This document shows, piece after piece, positions 1 through 7,674 of a DNA stretch of 64,000 nt. Origin of the DNA: an uncultured Eggerthella sp. (GTDB taxonomy: Bacteria; Actinomycetota; Coriobacteriia; Coriobacteriales; Eggerthellaceae); NCBI GenBank assembly GCA_900538545.1, contig UPYK01000006.1, positions 1 to 64,000 of the forward strand, in the 5' to 3' direction. The translations under genes and the position numbers were made by a program. Each line of letters opens with the position of its first letter. The stretch's first letter is position 1. A model generated the notes under the pieces. That model ran no database searches, was not told the origin of the DNA, and saw only the letters and a program-made list of their open reading frames with translations.

Positions 1-48
1 TCAGAAGCAATGCAGGAAGTATTAGCAGAAGGTGCAATGATCGTCTGA
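1..48 (+). CDS. C-terminal end of an unidentified gene (partial)
   Basis: Reading frame 1 is open from the window edge to a TGA at 46-48 and gives 15 residues ending AEGAMIV. It is too short to identify. It is reported because the stop codon is followed 3 bp later by copies of the dispersed repeat that lies behind other genes here, which supports it being a genuine gene end. A chance open frame of this length cannot be excluded. Confidence 0.35.
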   Translation, partial: SEAMQEVLAEGAMIV

Positions 49-50
49 AC

Positions 51-138
51 TTGCCGGGTAGCTTTGTCATCCGGGTAGTTTGTCATCTGCAGACCTTCTT
101 GGCAAAAAAGGTGACGAACGACCGGGTAGTTTGTCACC
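51..138. repeat. Cluster of 29-bp palindromic repeat units (two half copies, one full copy)
   Basis: Two direct half copies, each containing CCGGGTAG and TTTGTCAT, lie at 53-70 and 71-87. A full unit at 110-138 reads GGTGAC at one end and GTCACC at the other around a central ACCGGGT. The full unit ends exactly where the stop codon of the leftward kinase gene begins (139). Read in that gene's direction it is followed by a run of six T (bases 104-109 complemented), so it resembles an intrinsic terminator. The outer pairs are G-C here but A-T in most other copies, so both arms changed together. Confidence 0.8.
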
Positions 139-1803
139 TTAACGGTTGCGGTTTCTGCGGTAGATGTCGATGGCGATCCAGAGCGAAAGGATGATCGCGA
201 TAACGAATTCGATGAACGCAAGGATGGGCATGCCGAAGATATGGGATTCGTCGATCGCGAACGTGAGCAACGCCGCACTGATCAAAAGACCGGCGATGAT
301 CAAGCCGATGGTCAAGCGATTCAAGATGCGCGATATCTTCATCATGGGCTCTGCCGAACCAAGCATCTCCATGTTCACCTTAAGCTGACCACGCGAAAGC
401 AACTGCATGGTATCGCCTGCGTATTCTGCGGCACGCAGTGCTCCGCGACTCGCACCATTCACGGCAACGAGCAATTCTTTAACGGTGTCCTTAAGATCGT
501 CGGACGTTTCTTTTGTTCGCTTGATGTGCTTGTTGATGATGTCGACCATGTTGAACGAACCCACATATTCGAGCAGCGTGCCCTCCATGGTCACTAGACC
601 GCGCGAAACCATGGTCACCGACGAAGGCAACGTTACCTTCGTTTGACGCGTTACGTTCAAGATATCGCCCAAGAACTGACCGATATCGATGCTCTCAACT
701 TCGGCGGTGCCATATCGGTCCAAGATAACATCGAGTTCCGCAAGCAAATGTGGCTGATCGATCGCAGCAAGATCACGCGCGATCGAAAACGACATGAGCG
801 CATCCATGAGAGCGCTTGCACTACGCAAGCCCACCGCTTCGACGGCCTTTTCGAAGCCCAAACGATCACGCGTGCTCAAACGCCCCATCAGTCCTAGGTC
901 GAGATACACGATCTGACCGCCATAGATAACGATATTGCCTGGATGCGGATCGGCATGGAAAAAGCCGTCTTGCAATATCTGCTTGGCATAGTTCTCGAGC
1001 ATCTTGTCGCCGATCTCATCAAGATCGTAGCCTTGTTCAAGAAGCTTATTCGTGTTGCGGATGGAGATGCCGTCAACATATTCCATGACGAGCACCTCTT
1101 CGCGACAGTATTGCATGTAGGGCTTCGGTGCACGCACATAGACGATGTCGGCATTGAGCCGATTGAATTCATCGAGGTTGCGCGCTTCATTCAAAAAGTC
1201 GGTCTCTTCGAGGAAGGTGACCCACAGCTCCTCGACCACATCGCGCAGATCGACCATCTGGGCATCCTTCATATAATGCGAAAGGCGACGGGCAAGGCTG
1301 CGCATCACATCGATATCCTGCGCCATGGTGGCGCGCACGCCAGGACGCTGCACCTTGATAGCAACCTCTTCACCTGTGGTGAGCGTTGCACGATGAACTT
1401 GCGCCAGCGATGCGCTGCCAAGCGGATGCGGATCGATCGAAGCGAATATCTTCTCCCGGTCGATTCCATAGATCGCATCGAGCGCAATGAGCACCGTCTC
1501 AAAGGGCATGGGCTCGCATTCCTGCTGAAGCTGAGAGAGCGCCTTGCAATAGGCATGGGGCAGGATCTCGGAACGCGTTGAGAGGGTTTGCCCAACCTTG
1601 ATGAAGCTCGGGCCCAGATCTTCAAAGAGCGCACGCAATTCTTCGGGGGTGAACCCTTGCAAGAAATTATGCTTGCGCAAAATATGAACGATCTCGTGGA
1701 CGCGTTTCACGCGCACGCTGCGACTGAGGCCAAACTGGTCTTCGGGATCAACATCAGCTCGTGCCGTAAGAAAATGCCGCAGAAACGTGTTCTCTGTCAC
1801 CAC
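139..1803 (-). CDS. ABC1/UbiB/AarF-family atypical protein kinase
   Basis: A 554-residue member of the UbiB/ABC1 (AarF) family, membrane-linked atypical kinases or ATPases associated with quinone and lipid metabolism. The family signature KxGQ is seen in SFIKVGQ (about residues 67-72). It is followed by an Ala-rich nucleotide loop near SLAQVHRA, the VAIKVQRPG lysine, the FHADPHPGN catalytic segment and YLDLGLMG metal motif. Two hydrophobic helices sit at about residues 505-545 and should anchor the C-terminus in the membrane. GTG codons at 1803 and 1800 are both possible starts; spacing from the upstream GGGGG favours 1800. A phasin-like gene lies upstream on the same strand. Substrate is unknown. 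Confidence 0.9.
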   Translation of the reverse strand: MVTENTFLRHFLTARADVDPEDQFGLSRSVRVKRVHEIVHILRKHNFLQGFTPEELRALFEDLGPSFIKVGQTLSTRSEILPHAYCKALSQLQQECEPMPFETVLIALDAIYGIDREKIFASIDPHPLGSASLAQVHRATLTTGEEVAIKVQRPGVRATMAQDIDVMRSLARRLSHYMKDAQMVDLRDVVEELWVTFLEETDFLNEARNLDEFNRLNADIVYVRAPKPYMQYCREEVLVMEYVDGISIRNTNKLLEQGYDLDEIGDKMLENYAKQILQDGFFHADPHPGNIVIYGGQIVYLDLGLMGRLSTRDRLGFEKAVEAVGLRSASALMDALMSFSIARDLAAIDQPHLLAELDVILDRYGTAEVESIDIGQFLGDILNVTRQTKVTLPSSVTMVSRGLVTMEGTLLEYVGSFNMVDIINKHIKRTKETSDDLKDTVKELLVAVNGASRGALRAAEYAGDTMQLLSRGQLKVNMEMLGSAEPMMKISRILNRLTIGLIIAGLLISAALLTFAIDESHIFGMPILAFIEFVIAIILSLWIAIDIYRRNRNR

Positions 1804-1911
1804 GATCCCCCTTCTTCTTCCTGCTGTTATTGTAGCGCGAATGAAACACGTGCGCTTTTAGATTGCAAACTCGTAAGCAAGCAGGGCACGAACCAACGAT
1901 CGGCCCAAAAT

Positions 1912-1947
1912 GAAAAGCGTATGAACCGTTCGATCCATACGCTTTTC
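1912..1947 (-). terminator. Intrinsic terminator of the phasin-like gene
   Basis: A perfect 12-bp inverted repeat (GAAAAGCGTATG at 1912-1923, CATACGCTTTTC at 1936-1947) with a 12-nt loop. On the minus strand it is followed by a T-rich tract. It lies about 115 bp beyond the stop of the phasin-like gene and before the kinase gene, so the two genes are probably separate transcripts. Confidence 0.75.
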
Positions 1948-2062
1948 TCCTGCACGCTTCACCGGCGCCCCCGCGCCTCACGTGCTGGTTTTAGCATGAG
2001 CAGCACTTTCGAATGCCTTTCGCGCACCTGCCCCCACAGATACGCGAACACTCGATAGCGTG

Positions 2063-2386
2063 CTATTCGGCGGCGTCCTTAACTGCTGCTGCAGCGGCAT
2101 CATCGGTGACCTTGTTCGCGAGTTCATTGACCTTTGCAACAAAGTCTGCACGCTGTTCAGGGGTCATAGCCTGAAGTTGCGCAGCTAGTGCTTCATCACG
2201 CATCTGACCAAAGGCATCATTCGCCTTATGCTTGAGCTCGGTATTGAGCTCTTTTCCCTGCTCGACCGTAAGCTCCCCTTTTTCGATAAGATTGTTCACG
2301 AGCTCATTAGCGCGCTCGCCACCATAGGCCAGTGCACCCACACCCGCGAGAAAAATATCTTTGAACCCATCACGAATATCTGCCAT
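2063..2386 (-). CDS. Phasin-like small helical protein
   Basis: A 107-residue protein beginning MADIRDGFKDIFLAGVGAL, the pattern of the phasin / polyhydroxyalkanoate granule-associated family: a short hydrophobic opening, then a long charged helix with ERANELVNNLIEKGELT and many Ala/Glu/Lys heptads, ending in an Ala-rich tail. ATG at 2386 is preferred over the in-frame GTG at 2398 because the purine-rich AAGAAGGG then lies at a usable distance. No PHA synthase is visible here, so a granule role is not shown; such proteins in non-PHA bacteria may act as membrane or chaperone-like factors. It lies upstream of a UbiB-type kinase on the same strand. Confidence 0.7.
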   Translation of the reverse strand: MADIRDGFKDIFLAGVGALAYGGERANELVNNLIEKGELTVEQGKELNTELKHKANDAFGQMRDEALAAQLQAMTPEQRADFVAKVNELANKVTDDAAAAAVKDAAE

Positions 2387-2671
2387 GAGAGGCACCACCC
2401 TTCTTTTCCTATGATCACTTGCATTCCCTGCGCATATTAGTGTAGCTGCTTTTCAGTCCCGCGTTTCAGGCTTTGCCAGAAATGAGCAAACCGTAACCGG
2501 TGTGTAATTTTACCGTCTCGAGCACGCGACCCTTTAGCGGAATAAAGTGCCCTTCTGACGCTTAACTGCCCGCTTCGAAGTTCGCACGCAATCGAGTTTT
2601 AATAGACTCGACCTAGTTGAGATTTTCGAACCTCAGCTCGTTATTCATCTTTCTGGGATAGGAGAAGGTCC

Positions 2672-3472
2672 ATGGGATTTCTCGAAGGTAAGACCGCTAT
2701 CATCACCGGCGGCGGCCGCGCTGTCTTGAAGGACGGCTCATGCGGATCGATCGGCTACGGCATTGCTACCGCATACGCGAAAGAAGGCGCGAATCTGGTC
2801 ATCACTGGGCGCAACGTCCAGAAGCTCGAAGATGCGAAAGAGGAGCTCGAGCGCCTCTACGGCATCAAGGTGCTTCCGATCCAAGCAGACGTGAGTGCTG
2901 GCAACGACAACGCCGCAACCGTGCAGAACGTCATCGATAAGACCATCGAAGAATTCGGCCGCATCGATGTGCTCATCAACAACGCACAGGCTTCTGCTTC
3001 GGGCGTTTCCCTTGCGGAGCACACAACCGACCAGTTCGACCTGGCGATCTATTCTGGCCTCTATGCTGCGTTCTACTACATGCAGGCATGCTATCCGCAC
3101 CTGAAAGAGACTAAGGGCACCGTTATCAACTTCGCCTCTGGAGCAGGGCTCTTCGGCAATGTTGGACAGTGCTCCTACGCCGCTGCAAAAGAAGGCATTC
3201 GCGGCCTCACGCGCGTCGCAGCCAATGAATGGGGCGCCGATGACATCAATGTGAACGTTATCTGCCCGCTCGCTTGGACCGCACAGCTCGAGAACTTCGC
3301 CGAAGCTTACCCCGATGCGTTCGAAGCGAACGTCCACATGCCCCCCATGGGCCACTATGGCAACGTCGAGACCGAGATCGGTCGTCCGTGCGTTCAGCTC
3401 GCATCGCCCGACTTCAAGTTCATGTCCGGCGAGACCATCACGTTGGAAGGCGGCATGGGCCTGCGCCCCTAG
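2672..3472 (+). CDS. SDR-family oxidoreductase with extended nucleotide-binding loop
   Basis: A 266-residue short-chain dehydrogenase/reductase using NAD(P)(H). The start is preceded by GGAGAAGG. The first beta strand gives TGGG (residues 12-15), but the usual TGxxxGxG spacing is broken by about 11 extra residues before SIGYGIA (26-32), a segment resembling enoyl-ACP reductases (FabI). The catalytic Tyr and Lys are nevertheless the classical YxxxK (Y169, K173), with the NFASGAG serine segment upstream. NNAQ replaces the usual NNAG. The C-terminus ends with the SGETITLEGG dinucleotide/substrate region. A second SDR and an AKR follow on the same strand, but a terminator separates the first pair. 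Substrate unknown; a hydroxysteroid or hydroxyacyl substrate is possible. Confidence 0.85.
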   Translation: MGFLEGKTAIITGGGRAVLKDGSCGSIGYGIATAYAKEGANLVITGRNVQKLEDAKEELERLYGIKVLPIQADVSAGNDNAATVQNVIDKTIEEFGRIDVLINNAQASASGVSLAEHTTDQFDLAIYSGLYAAFYYMQACYPHLKETKGTVINFASGAGLFGNVGQCSYAAAKEGIRGLTRVAANEWGADDINVNVICPLAWTAQLENFAEAYPDAFEANVHMPPMGHYGNVETEIGRPCVQLASPDFKFMSGETITLEGGMGLRP

Positions 3473-3497
3473 TTCGCGCTCACAACTCCGCTTCACC

Positions 3498-3533
3498 GAG
3501 CCCGATGTGCCTTGCATGTCGGGCTCTTTGTTT
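3498..3533 (+). terminator. Intrinsic terminator after first SDR gene
   Basis: GAGCCCGA at 3498-3505 pairs with TCGGGCTC at 3519-3526, followed by a T-rich tract CTTTGTTT. It lies 25 bp after the SDR stop codon. Confidence 0.85.
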
Positions 3534-3620
3534 CAAACGATTTACAATTCGCGAGCTTCGCGTATTTCGGTGCTATCGTTATGCCACTTGCAAAAAATAT
3601 CTGATCGAAAGAGGTCTACT

Positions 3621-4373
3621 ATGGGAAAGCTCGAAGGGAAAGTCGCTATCGTCACCGGCGGCACGCGTGGCATCGGATTCGGCATCGTGGAGAAATTCCT
3701 TGCTGAAGGCGCAAAGGTCGCCCTGTTCGGATCACGCCAAGAGACCGTTGATGCAGCACTCGAAAAGATCAAGCAGAACGATCCTGAGGCTCCGGTCATG
3801 GGCCTTCATCCTGCCCTTACCGATCCTGACGAGATCGCAGCTGCCTTCAAGAGCGTGGTCGATACGTTCGGTTCACTCGACATCCTGGCGAACAATGCTG
3901 GCACCGATTCACGCACCAAGCTGGTTGACTACACGCTCGAAGAGTTCCAGAAGGTCATGCGCCTCAACGTTGAAGCAACCTTCGTGTGTTCGCAGGCTGC
4001 TGCTCGCATCATGATCGAACAAGGAACGGGTGGTGCGATCATCAACACCTCTTCGATGGTGAGCATCTACGGCCAGCCTGCTGGATGCGCCTATCCTACC
4101 TCGAAGTTCGCAGTGAATGGCCTCACCAAATCGCTCGCGCGCGAACTCGCGCCGCATAAGATTCGTGTGAATGCAGTTGCACCTGGCGTTACGCATACCG
4201 ATATGGTCGACGCGCTGCCTCGCGAGGTCATCGAGCCGCTCATCAAGACCATCCCGCTCGGACGCATGGGCGAGCCTGAGGATATCGCGAACGCGTTTGC
4301 CTTCCTTGCATCCGACGAGGCAAGCTACATTTCTGGCGACGTGCTTTCCGTGGACGGCCTTTCCCGCTCATAA
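3621..4373 (+). CDS. SDR-family oxidoreductase (FabG / hydroxysteroid dehydrogenase-like)
   Basis: A 250-residue classical SDR starting MGKLEGKVAIVTGG, chosen over an upstream in-frame extension because it aligns with the family start and is preceded by GAAAGAGG. The nucleotide motif TGGTRGIG is canonical, NNAG is present, and serine plus YxxxK (AYPTSKFAV) complete the active site. The C-terminal GRMGEPEDIA and SGDVLSVDG segments match the FabG-like branch. In gut Eggerthellaceae many such SDRs are bile-acid or steroid dehydrogenases; that role is possible but not visible in sequence. It is monocistronic, with terminators on both sides. Confidence 0.88.
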   Translation: MGKLEGKVAIVTGGTRGIGFGIVEKFLAEGAKVALFGSRQETVDAALEKIKQNDPEAPVMGLHPALTDPDEIAAAFKSVVDTFGSLDILANNAGTDSRTKLVDYTLEEFQKVMRLNVEATFVCSQAAARIMIEQGTGGAIINTSSMVSIYGQPAGCAYPTSKFAVNGLTKSLARELAPHKIRVNAVAPGVTHTDMVDALPREVIEPLIKTIPLGRMGEPEDIANAFAFLASDEASYISGDVLSVDGLSRS

Positions 4374-4399
4374 CCCAAAGCGCAACCTATCATAGCCAC

Positions 4400-4436
4400 A
4401 GAAGCGGGTGCAGCACGAAGCTGTCCCGCTTCTTTC
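4400..4436 (+). terminator. Intrinsic terminator after second SDR gene
   Basis: AGAAGCGGG (4400-4408) pairs with CCCGCTTCT (4425-4433), with a short T-rich tail. A copy of the 29-bp palindromic repeat follows 16 bp further on. Confidence 0.8.
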
Positions 4437-4451
4437 GTTGTGCGCTAAAAA

Positions 4452-4480
4452 AGTGACAAACTACCCGGTCGTTCATCATC
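4452..4480 (+). repeat. 29-bp palindromic repeat unit
   Basis: Single unit: AGTGACAAACTACC and GGTCGTTCATCATC around a central C, then TTT. It is in the same orientation relative to the upstream gene as the other copies. It sits just before the aldo/keto reductase gene, where TATAGT (4487-4492) could serve as a -10 box. Confidence 0.8.
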
Positions 4481-4520
4481 TTTAGGTATAGTAAAAGCAA
4501 GCTACTGAAGGAGTTCAAAC

Positions 4521-5363
4521 ATGCAAGACGTTTTTACACTGAAGAATGGTGTGACCATGCCGCACATCGGGTTCGGCACCTACAACACCTCGGACGACGA
4601 AGCATGCCGCGTGGTATGCGATGCTGTTGAGGTTGGCTATCGCCTGATCGATACCGCCGCAATTTACGAGAACGAAGCCGGTATCGGGCGTGCGCTTGCA
4701 ACGTGTGGCGTGCCGCGCGAAGAGCTCTTCATCACGTCGAAGGTTTGGAACACGCATCGCGGCTACGACAAGACCATGGAATCGTTCAATGCATCGTGCG
4801 AACGCTTGGGCGTGGACTATCTCGACCTTTTCTTGATCCACTGGCCCGCGAACGAAAAGCAGTTCGGCGCCGAGGCTGAAACGATCAACGCGGATACCTG
4901 GCGCGCTCTCGAGGATCTCTACAAGAACGGCGATGTACGTGCGATCGGGCTTTCGAACTTCAAACCGCATCATATCGAAGCGCTCTTGAAGCATGCCGAG
5001 ATCGAACCGATGGTCGATCAGATCGAGTTCTATCCTGGACGCATTCAAACGGAAACGCTCGAGTACTGCCTTGAGCGTGACCTGGTAGTTGAAGCGTGGA
5101 GCCCGCTTGGACGCGGCAAGACCCTTACGAACGAAGCGATCGCAGAGATCGGTGCGCGTTATGGAAAATCGAACGCGCAGGTGTGCTTGCGATGGCTCAT
5201 CCAGCTCGGCATGCTTCCCCTTCCGAAGTCGGGCAACATCGAGCGCATGAAACAGAACCTCGAGGTCTTCGACTTCGAGCTCACGCCTGAGGAAATGGCG
5301 GTCATTTCTGCACAGGAGAACCCCACGGGGCGCTTCTGGGATGCGGACGAGATCGACTTCTAA
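4521..5363 (+). CDS. Aldo/keto reductase (AKR superfamily)
   Basis: A 280-residue NADPH-dependent aldo/keto reductase with the standard length and fold signatures. AAGGAG precedes the ATG. The catalytic tetrad is visible: Asp and Tyr in RLIDTAAIYENE, Lys in ITSKVW and His in LFLIHWP. The phosphate-binding C-terminal segment LPKSGNIERMKQN is also present. It is closest in style to the 2,5-diketo-D-gluconate reductase/prostaglandin F synthase group (AKR5), which reduce many small carbonyls. It is transcribed alone and ends at a bidirectional terminator. Confidence 0.9.
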   Translation: MQDVFTLKNGVTMPHIGFGTYNTSDDEACRVVCDAVEVGYRLIDTAAIYENEAGIGRALATCGVPREELFITSKVWNTHRGYDKTMESFNASCERLGVDYLDLFLIHWPANEKQFGAEAETINADTWRALEDLYKNGDVRAIGLSNFKPHHIEALLKHAEIEPMVDQIEFYPGRIQTETLEYCLERDLVVEAWSPLGRGKTLTNEAIAEIGARYGKSNAQVCLRWLIQLGMLPLPKSGNIERMKQNLEVFDFELTPEEMAVISAQENPTGRFWDADEIDF

Positions 5364-5404
5364 ATTCGCGCCTACTCTCCCGCAAATTACCATCTTATGC
5401 AAGC

Positions 5405-5436
5405 AAAAAGCCCGAGCATGATGCCCGGGCTTTTTT
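5405..5436. terminator. Bidirectional intrinsic terminator
   Basis: AAAAAGCCCG (5405-5414) pairs with CGGGCTTTTT (5426-5435) around a 11-nt loop. T-runs are present in both directions. It separates the convergent aldo/keto reductase and lipoprotein genes. Confidence 0.9.
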
Positions 5437-5486
5437 CGGTCATGACCTCCGCTTGAAAGCGCAGGTAGATTCCTTAGGATCGACTC

Positions 5487-6086
5487 CTAGTAACCTGACG
5501 TCAGGCTTGAAGGGAAGATCGCTTCTTGCAGAACTTCACCAGAATCGTCAGCCAGCTGCCATTTGCCGTTCTTCTTCTCGACCTCGAAATCAACGATATC
5601 GGTTTCCGTGGTAGGAAGCGCCTTGATGGTGTCGATGACCAACTGACCGATCTTCTCGTTCATCTGCGTTTGAGACAAGCCCGTCAATGATCCATCGGTG
5701 CTTGCCTGCTGCGCTGCTGCAACCAGAGCGCTCTGGAACTGTCCCAGATCCTTTGAGGTGAACTTGACGCTTACCGTTGCCTTGTCACCATCAACCTTCA
5801 CGCCCTCGATCTGGTAATCGAAATCGCTGAAGATCGCTTCGTAGGCATCGTTCGCCGTGATGCCGTATGTGCTCAATGCCTGGAATTCGGCTGATCCGCC
5901 CGCGATCTCTTCGATCGCCGCAGCATCAACGTTCTTGATCTGGTCGAGTTCGCTCGTGACCGCATTACGCGCAGCCTCTTCGCTGTTCTCAGCACAACCA
6001 GACAAGAACACGCAGCAGCATGCAACAACAAATGCAACTACCGCAAGTGCTGCTTTATGCGCCCATGACCAAGTGGTTCTTTCCAT
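5487..6086 (-). CDS. Putative lipoprotein, secreted
   Basis: A 199-residue protein with a type II signal peptide: a basic/aromatic start, a hydrophobic helix and the lipobox LSGC at about residues 28-31. After lipidation of that Cys it should be held on the outer face of the membrane. The mature part is alpha/beta with DFDYQIEGVKVDGDKATVSVKFTSKDLG, resembling the repeated DUF4854/DUF5105-like lipoproteins of Gram-positive bacteria, but I cannot assign the family with confidence. The last third contains VDFEVEKKNGKWQLADDSGE, a typical ending in such proteins. It is isolated from neighbours by promoters and a terminator. Confidence 0.75.
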   Translation of the reverse strand: MERTTWSWAHKAALAVVAFVVACCCVFLSGCAENSEEAARNAVTSELDQIKNVDAAAIEEIAGGSAEFQALSTYGITANDAYEAIFSDFDYQIEGVKVDGDKATVSVKFTSKDLGQFQSALVAAAQQASTDGSLTGLSQTQMNEKIGQLVIDTIKALPTTETDIVDFEVEKKNGKWQLADDSGEVLQEAIFPSSLTSGY

Positions 6087-6232
6087 GTGGTCTCCTCTCG
6101 TTCTTTATCAGATGCCCTCATTGTAGCAACACTTCAGGTGATGAATGGCGTGACAGCCCAACAAAACCCATTGTCTTTTCGTTGCTATTCCGAGGACGTA
6201 TTCCCTTGACAACGGTAGGCTCAATCGCTCTT

Positions 6233-7528
6233 CTAGCGAACGAGCTTCCATTCTTTGTTCAGGGCGAACGTTTCGATGCCTTCGAGATACGTCCTTTCGT
6301 TTGCGGGTAGCGCTGCTCGCGCAAGATCGAAGAGCAATTCGATCCAGACACGCAAGCTCTTTGCCTTCTCGCCATAGAAACGCGCTTCATATCCGCGCGA
6401 ACGAATCGCATCGATCGCCTCTTCCACTGCTCGTTCATCAAGCAGCCAGATGTCTTCACCTTGCGCATCTTGGCAAACACCAAGCTCCTGCTCGAGCGCG
6501 CGCATGCTCTCCTCGCTGTAAAAGAGCCCCTTTATGAGCGCGGCATAGCCCGTCAGATACTCCTGCGGCAAGGAATCCGCTGGACGTATCTCGACAAACC
6601 GCTTCAAGCGCACATCGGGCCAGAACATGGAAATAAGATGCTCGATATCAGCCTTCGTCATGGCGGTATTCTCGTAGATCTCGCCCGCGCTGCGCGTAGA
6701 CTCAGCCTGTTCCACAGTGGTCCCATCCGGCTGCTTCGCATTGATGAAAATAGGCGAGGTCGAAAGCAGCCAATCGGCATACGCTCCGAACCCGAACCCT
6801 GGCTTGAAAACACCCGGCACCACACCACAGCGATCATCGTCGACATTGCGCCATACCGCTAGGCGAACGAGCGGATAGGCACCCACTTCACGCTCGTATA
6901 CCGCCACGTTGTCCGCTATCGCGCCAAGGATCGGAGCGAGCGCGCTTGCGATGCGCATCTTACGCACAGCATCTGCTTCGCTGGTGTAATCGATCGAGAC
7001 CTGCGTGGAAGCCGAGGCGCGCATCATGCGCAAACCGAGCGTTCCCAGGTTTGCAAAATGCTTGTCCATCAGGCGATATCGTTCTTTAGGAATAAGCGTG
7101 AGCTCTTCTGCCTTGCGCGTAGGGTGGTAGCCCGCATTCACCAGCTTCGCCCCATGCGCAGAAAGGTACGGGTCGATCGCAGCGCGAAAGTGCTCGTAGG
7201 CAGCTTCGATCCGCGCCACTTCGGAAAACGGCGCGATCGAGATCTCTATCTGAGAAGAGGGTTCGAGGGTGATCGATGCCTCTTCATTGGCGCAACCGAT
7301 CAGTTCACCTTCTGAATTCTGGTAGATGATCGGATAGGTGGAAAGCAGATGTTCGAGCACCTCATGCACCCCAGGAATAGAGCCCTGCGCTGCATAGGTG
7401 AAAGGGGTCCCGTCGCTGGTCACGATGATGAAATGCTCGACCTCGACGCCGAGTCTCCGATCGTTCTCCTTCGATCCCGATTCGAAATATGCGATGAGCG
7501 ATGAGCGATTCTTTTCAGCTTCCGTCAT
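6233..7528 (-). CDS. gshA: Glutamate-cysteine ligase, GCS2 (plant/actinobacterial) family
   Basis: A 431-residue enzyme expected to condense glutamate with cysteine using ATP to give gamma-glutamylcysteine. Visible family features are GVEVEHFII near residue 28 (glutamate-binding EVEH), SSQIEIS, the RMMRASASTQVSIDY segment and the long FKPGFGFGAYADW region. It belongs to the GCS2 group found in plants and proteobacteria and, as EgtA, in actinobacteria. No gshB is visible nearby, so the product might be gamma-glutamylcysteine itself or another thiol. It is divergent from the adhesin gene across an AT-rich 146-bp intergenic segment. Confidence 0.85.
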   Translation of the reverse strand: MTEAEKNRSSLIAYFESGSKENDRRLGVEVEHFIIVTSDGTPFTYAAQGSIPGVHEVLEHLLSTYPIIYQNSEGELIGCANEEASITLEPSSQIEISIAPFSEVARIEAAYEHFRAAIDPYLSAHGAKLVNAGYHPTRKAEELTLIPKERYRLMDKHFANLGTLGLRMMRASASTQVSIDYTSEADAVRKMRIASALAPILGAIADNVAVYEREVGAYPLVRLAVWRNVDDDRCGVVPGVFKPGFGFGAYADWLLSTSPIFINAKQPDGTTVEQAESTRSAGEIYENTAMTKADIEHLISMFWPDVRLKRFVEIRPADSLPQEYLTGYAALIKGLFYSEESMRALEQELGVCQDAQGEDIWLLDERAVEEAIDAIRSRGYEARFYGEKAKSLRVWIELLFDLARAALPANERTYLEGIETFALNKEWKLVR

Positions 7529-7674
7529 GGTCTCCCCTTACGCAATTCAGAAAAAGTTCAAATTTTTGTAAGTTAGCTCTTCATATTACATCAGAAATTT
7601 TTCAAGTTTTATTGAGGTTCGACTTTCACACTAAAGCGTAAACAAGCATTCCGCCCTGAGTGAAGGAAGTTCTT
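7529..7674. promoter_or_regulatory. AT-rich divergent promoter region (gshA / surface locus)
   Basis: This gap serves two divergent genes. It is clearly more AT-rich than its surroundings and holds near repeats of AAATTTTT (about 7560-7567 and 7595-7602), giving candidate promoter or UP-element DNA. AAGGAAG at about 7663-7669 is a good ribosome-binding site for ATG 7675. I cannot place exact -35/-10 boxes. Confidence 0.5.

Noticed and set aside
53..138. Possible CRISPR-like array at the left edge
   Set aside because: The repeats are palindromic, very short, with no regular spacers, and recur singly at gene ends across the window; no cas gene is visible.
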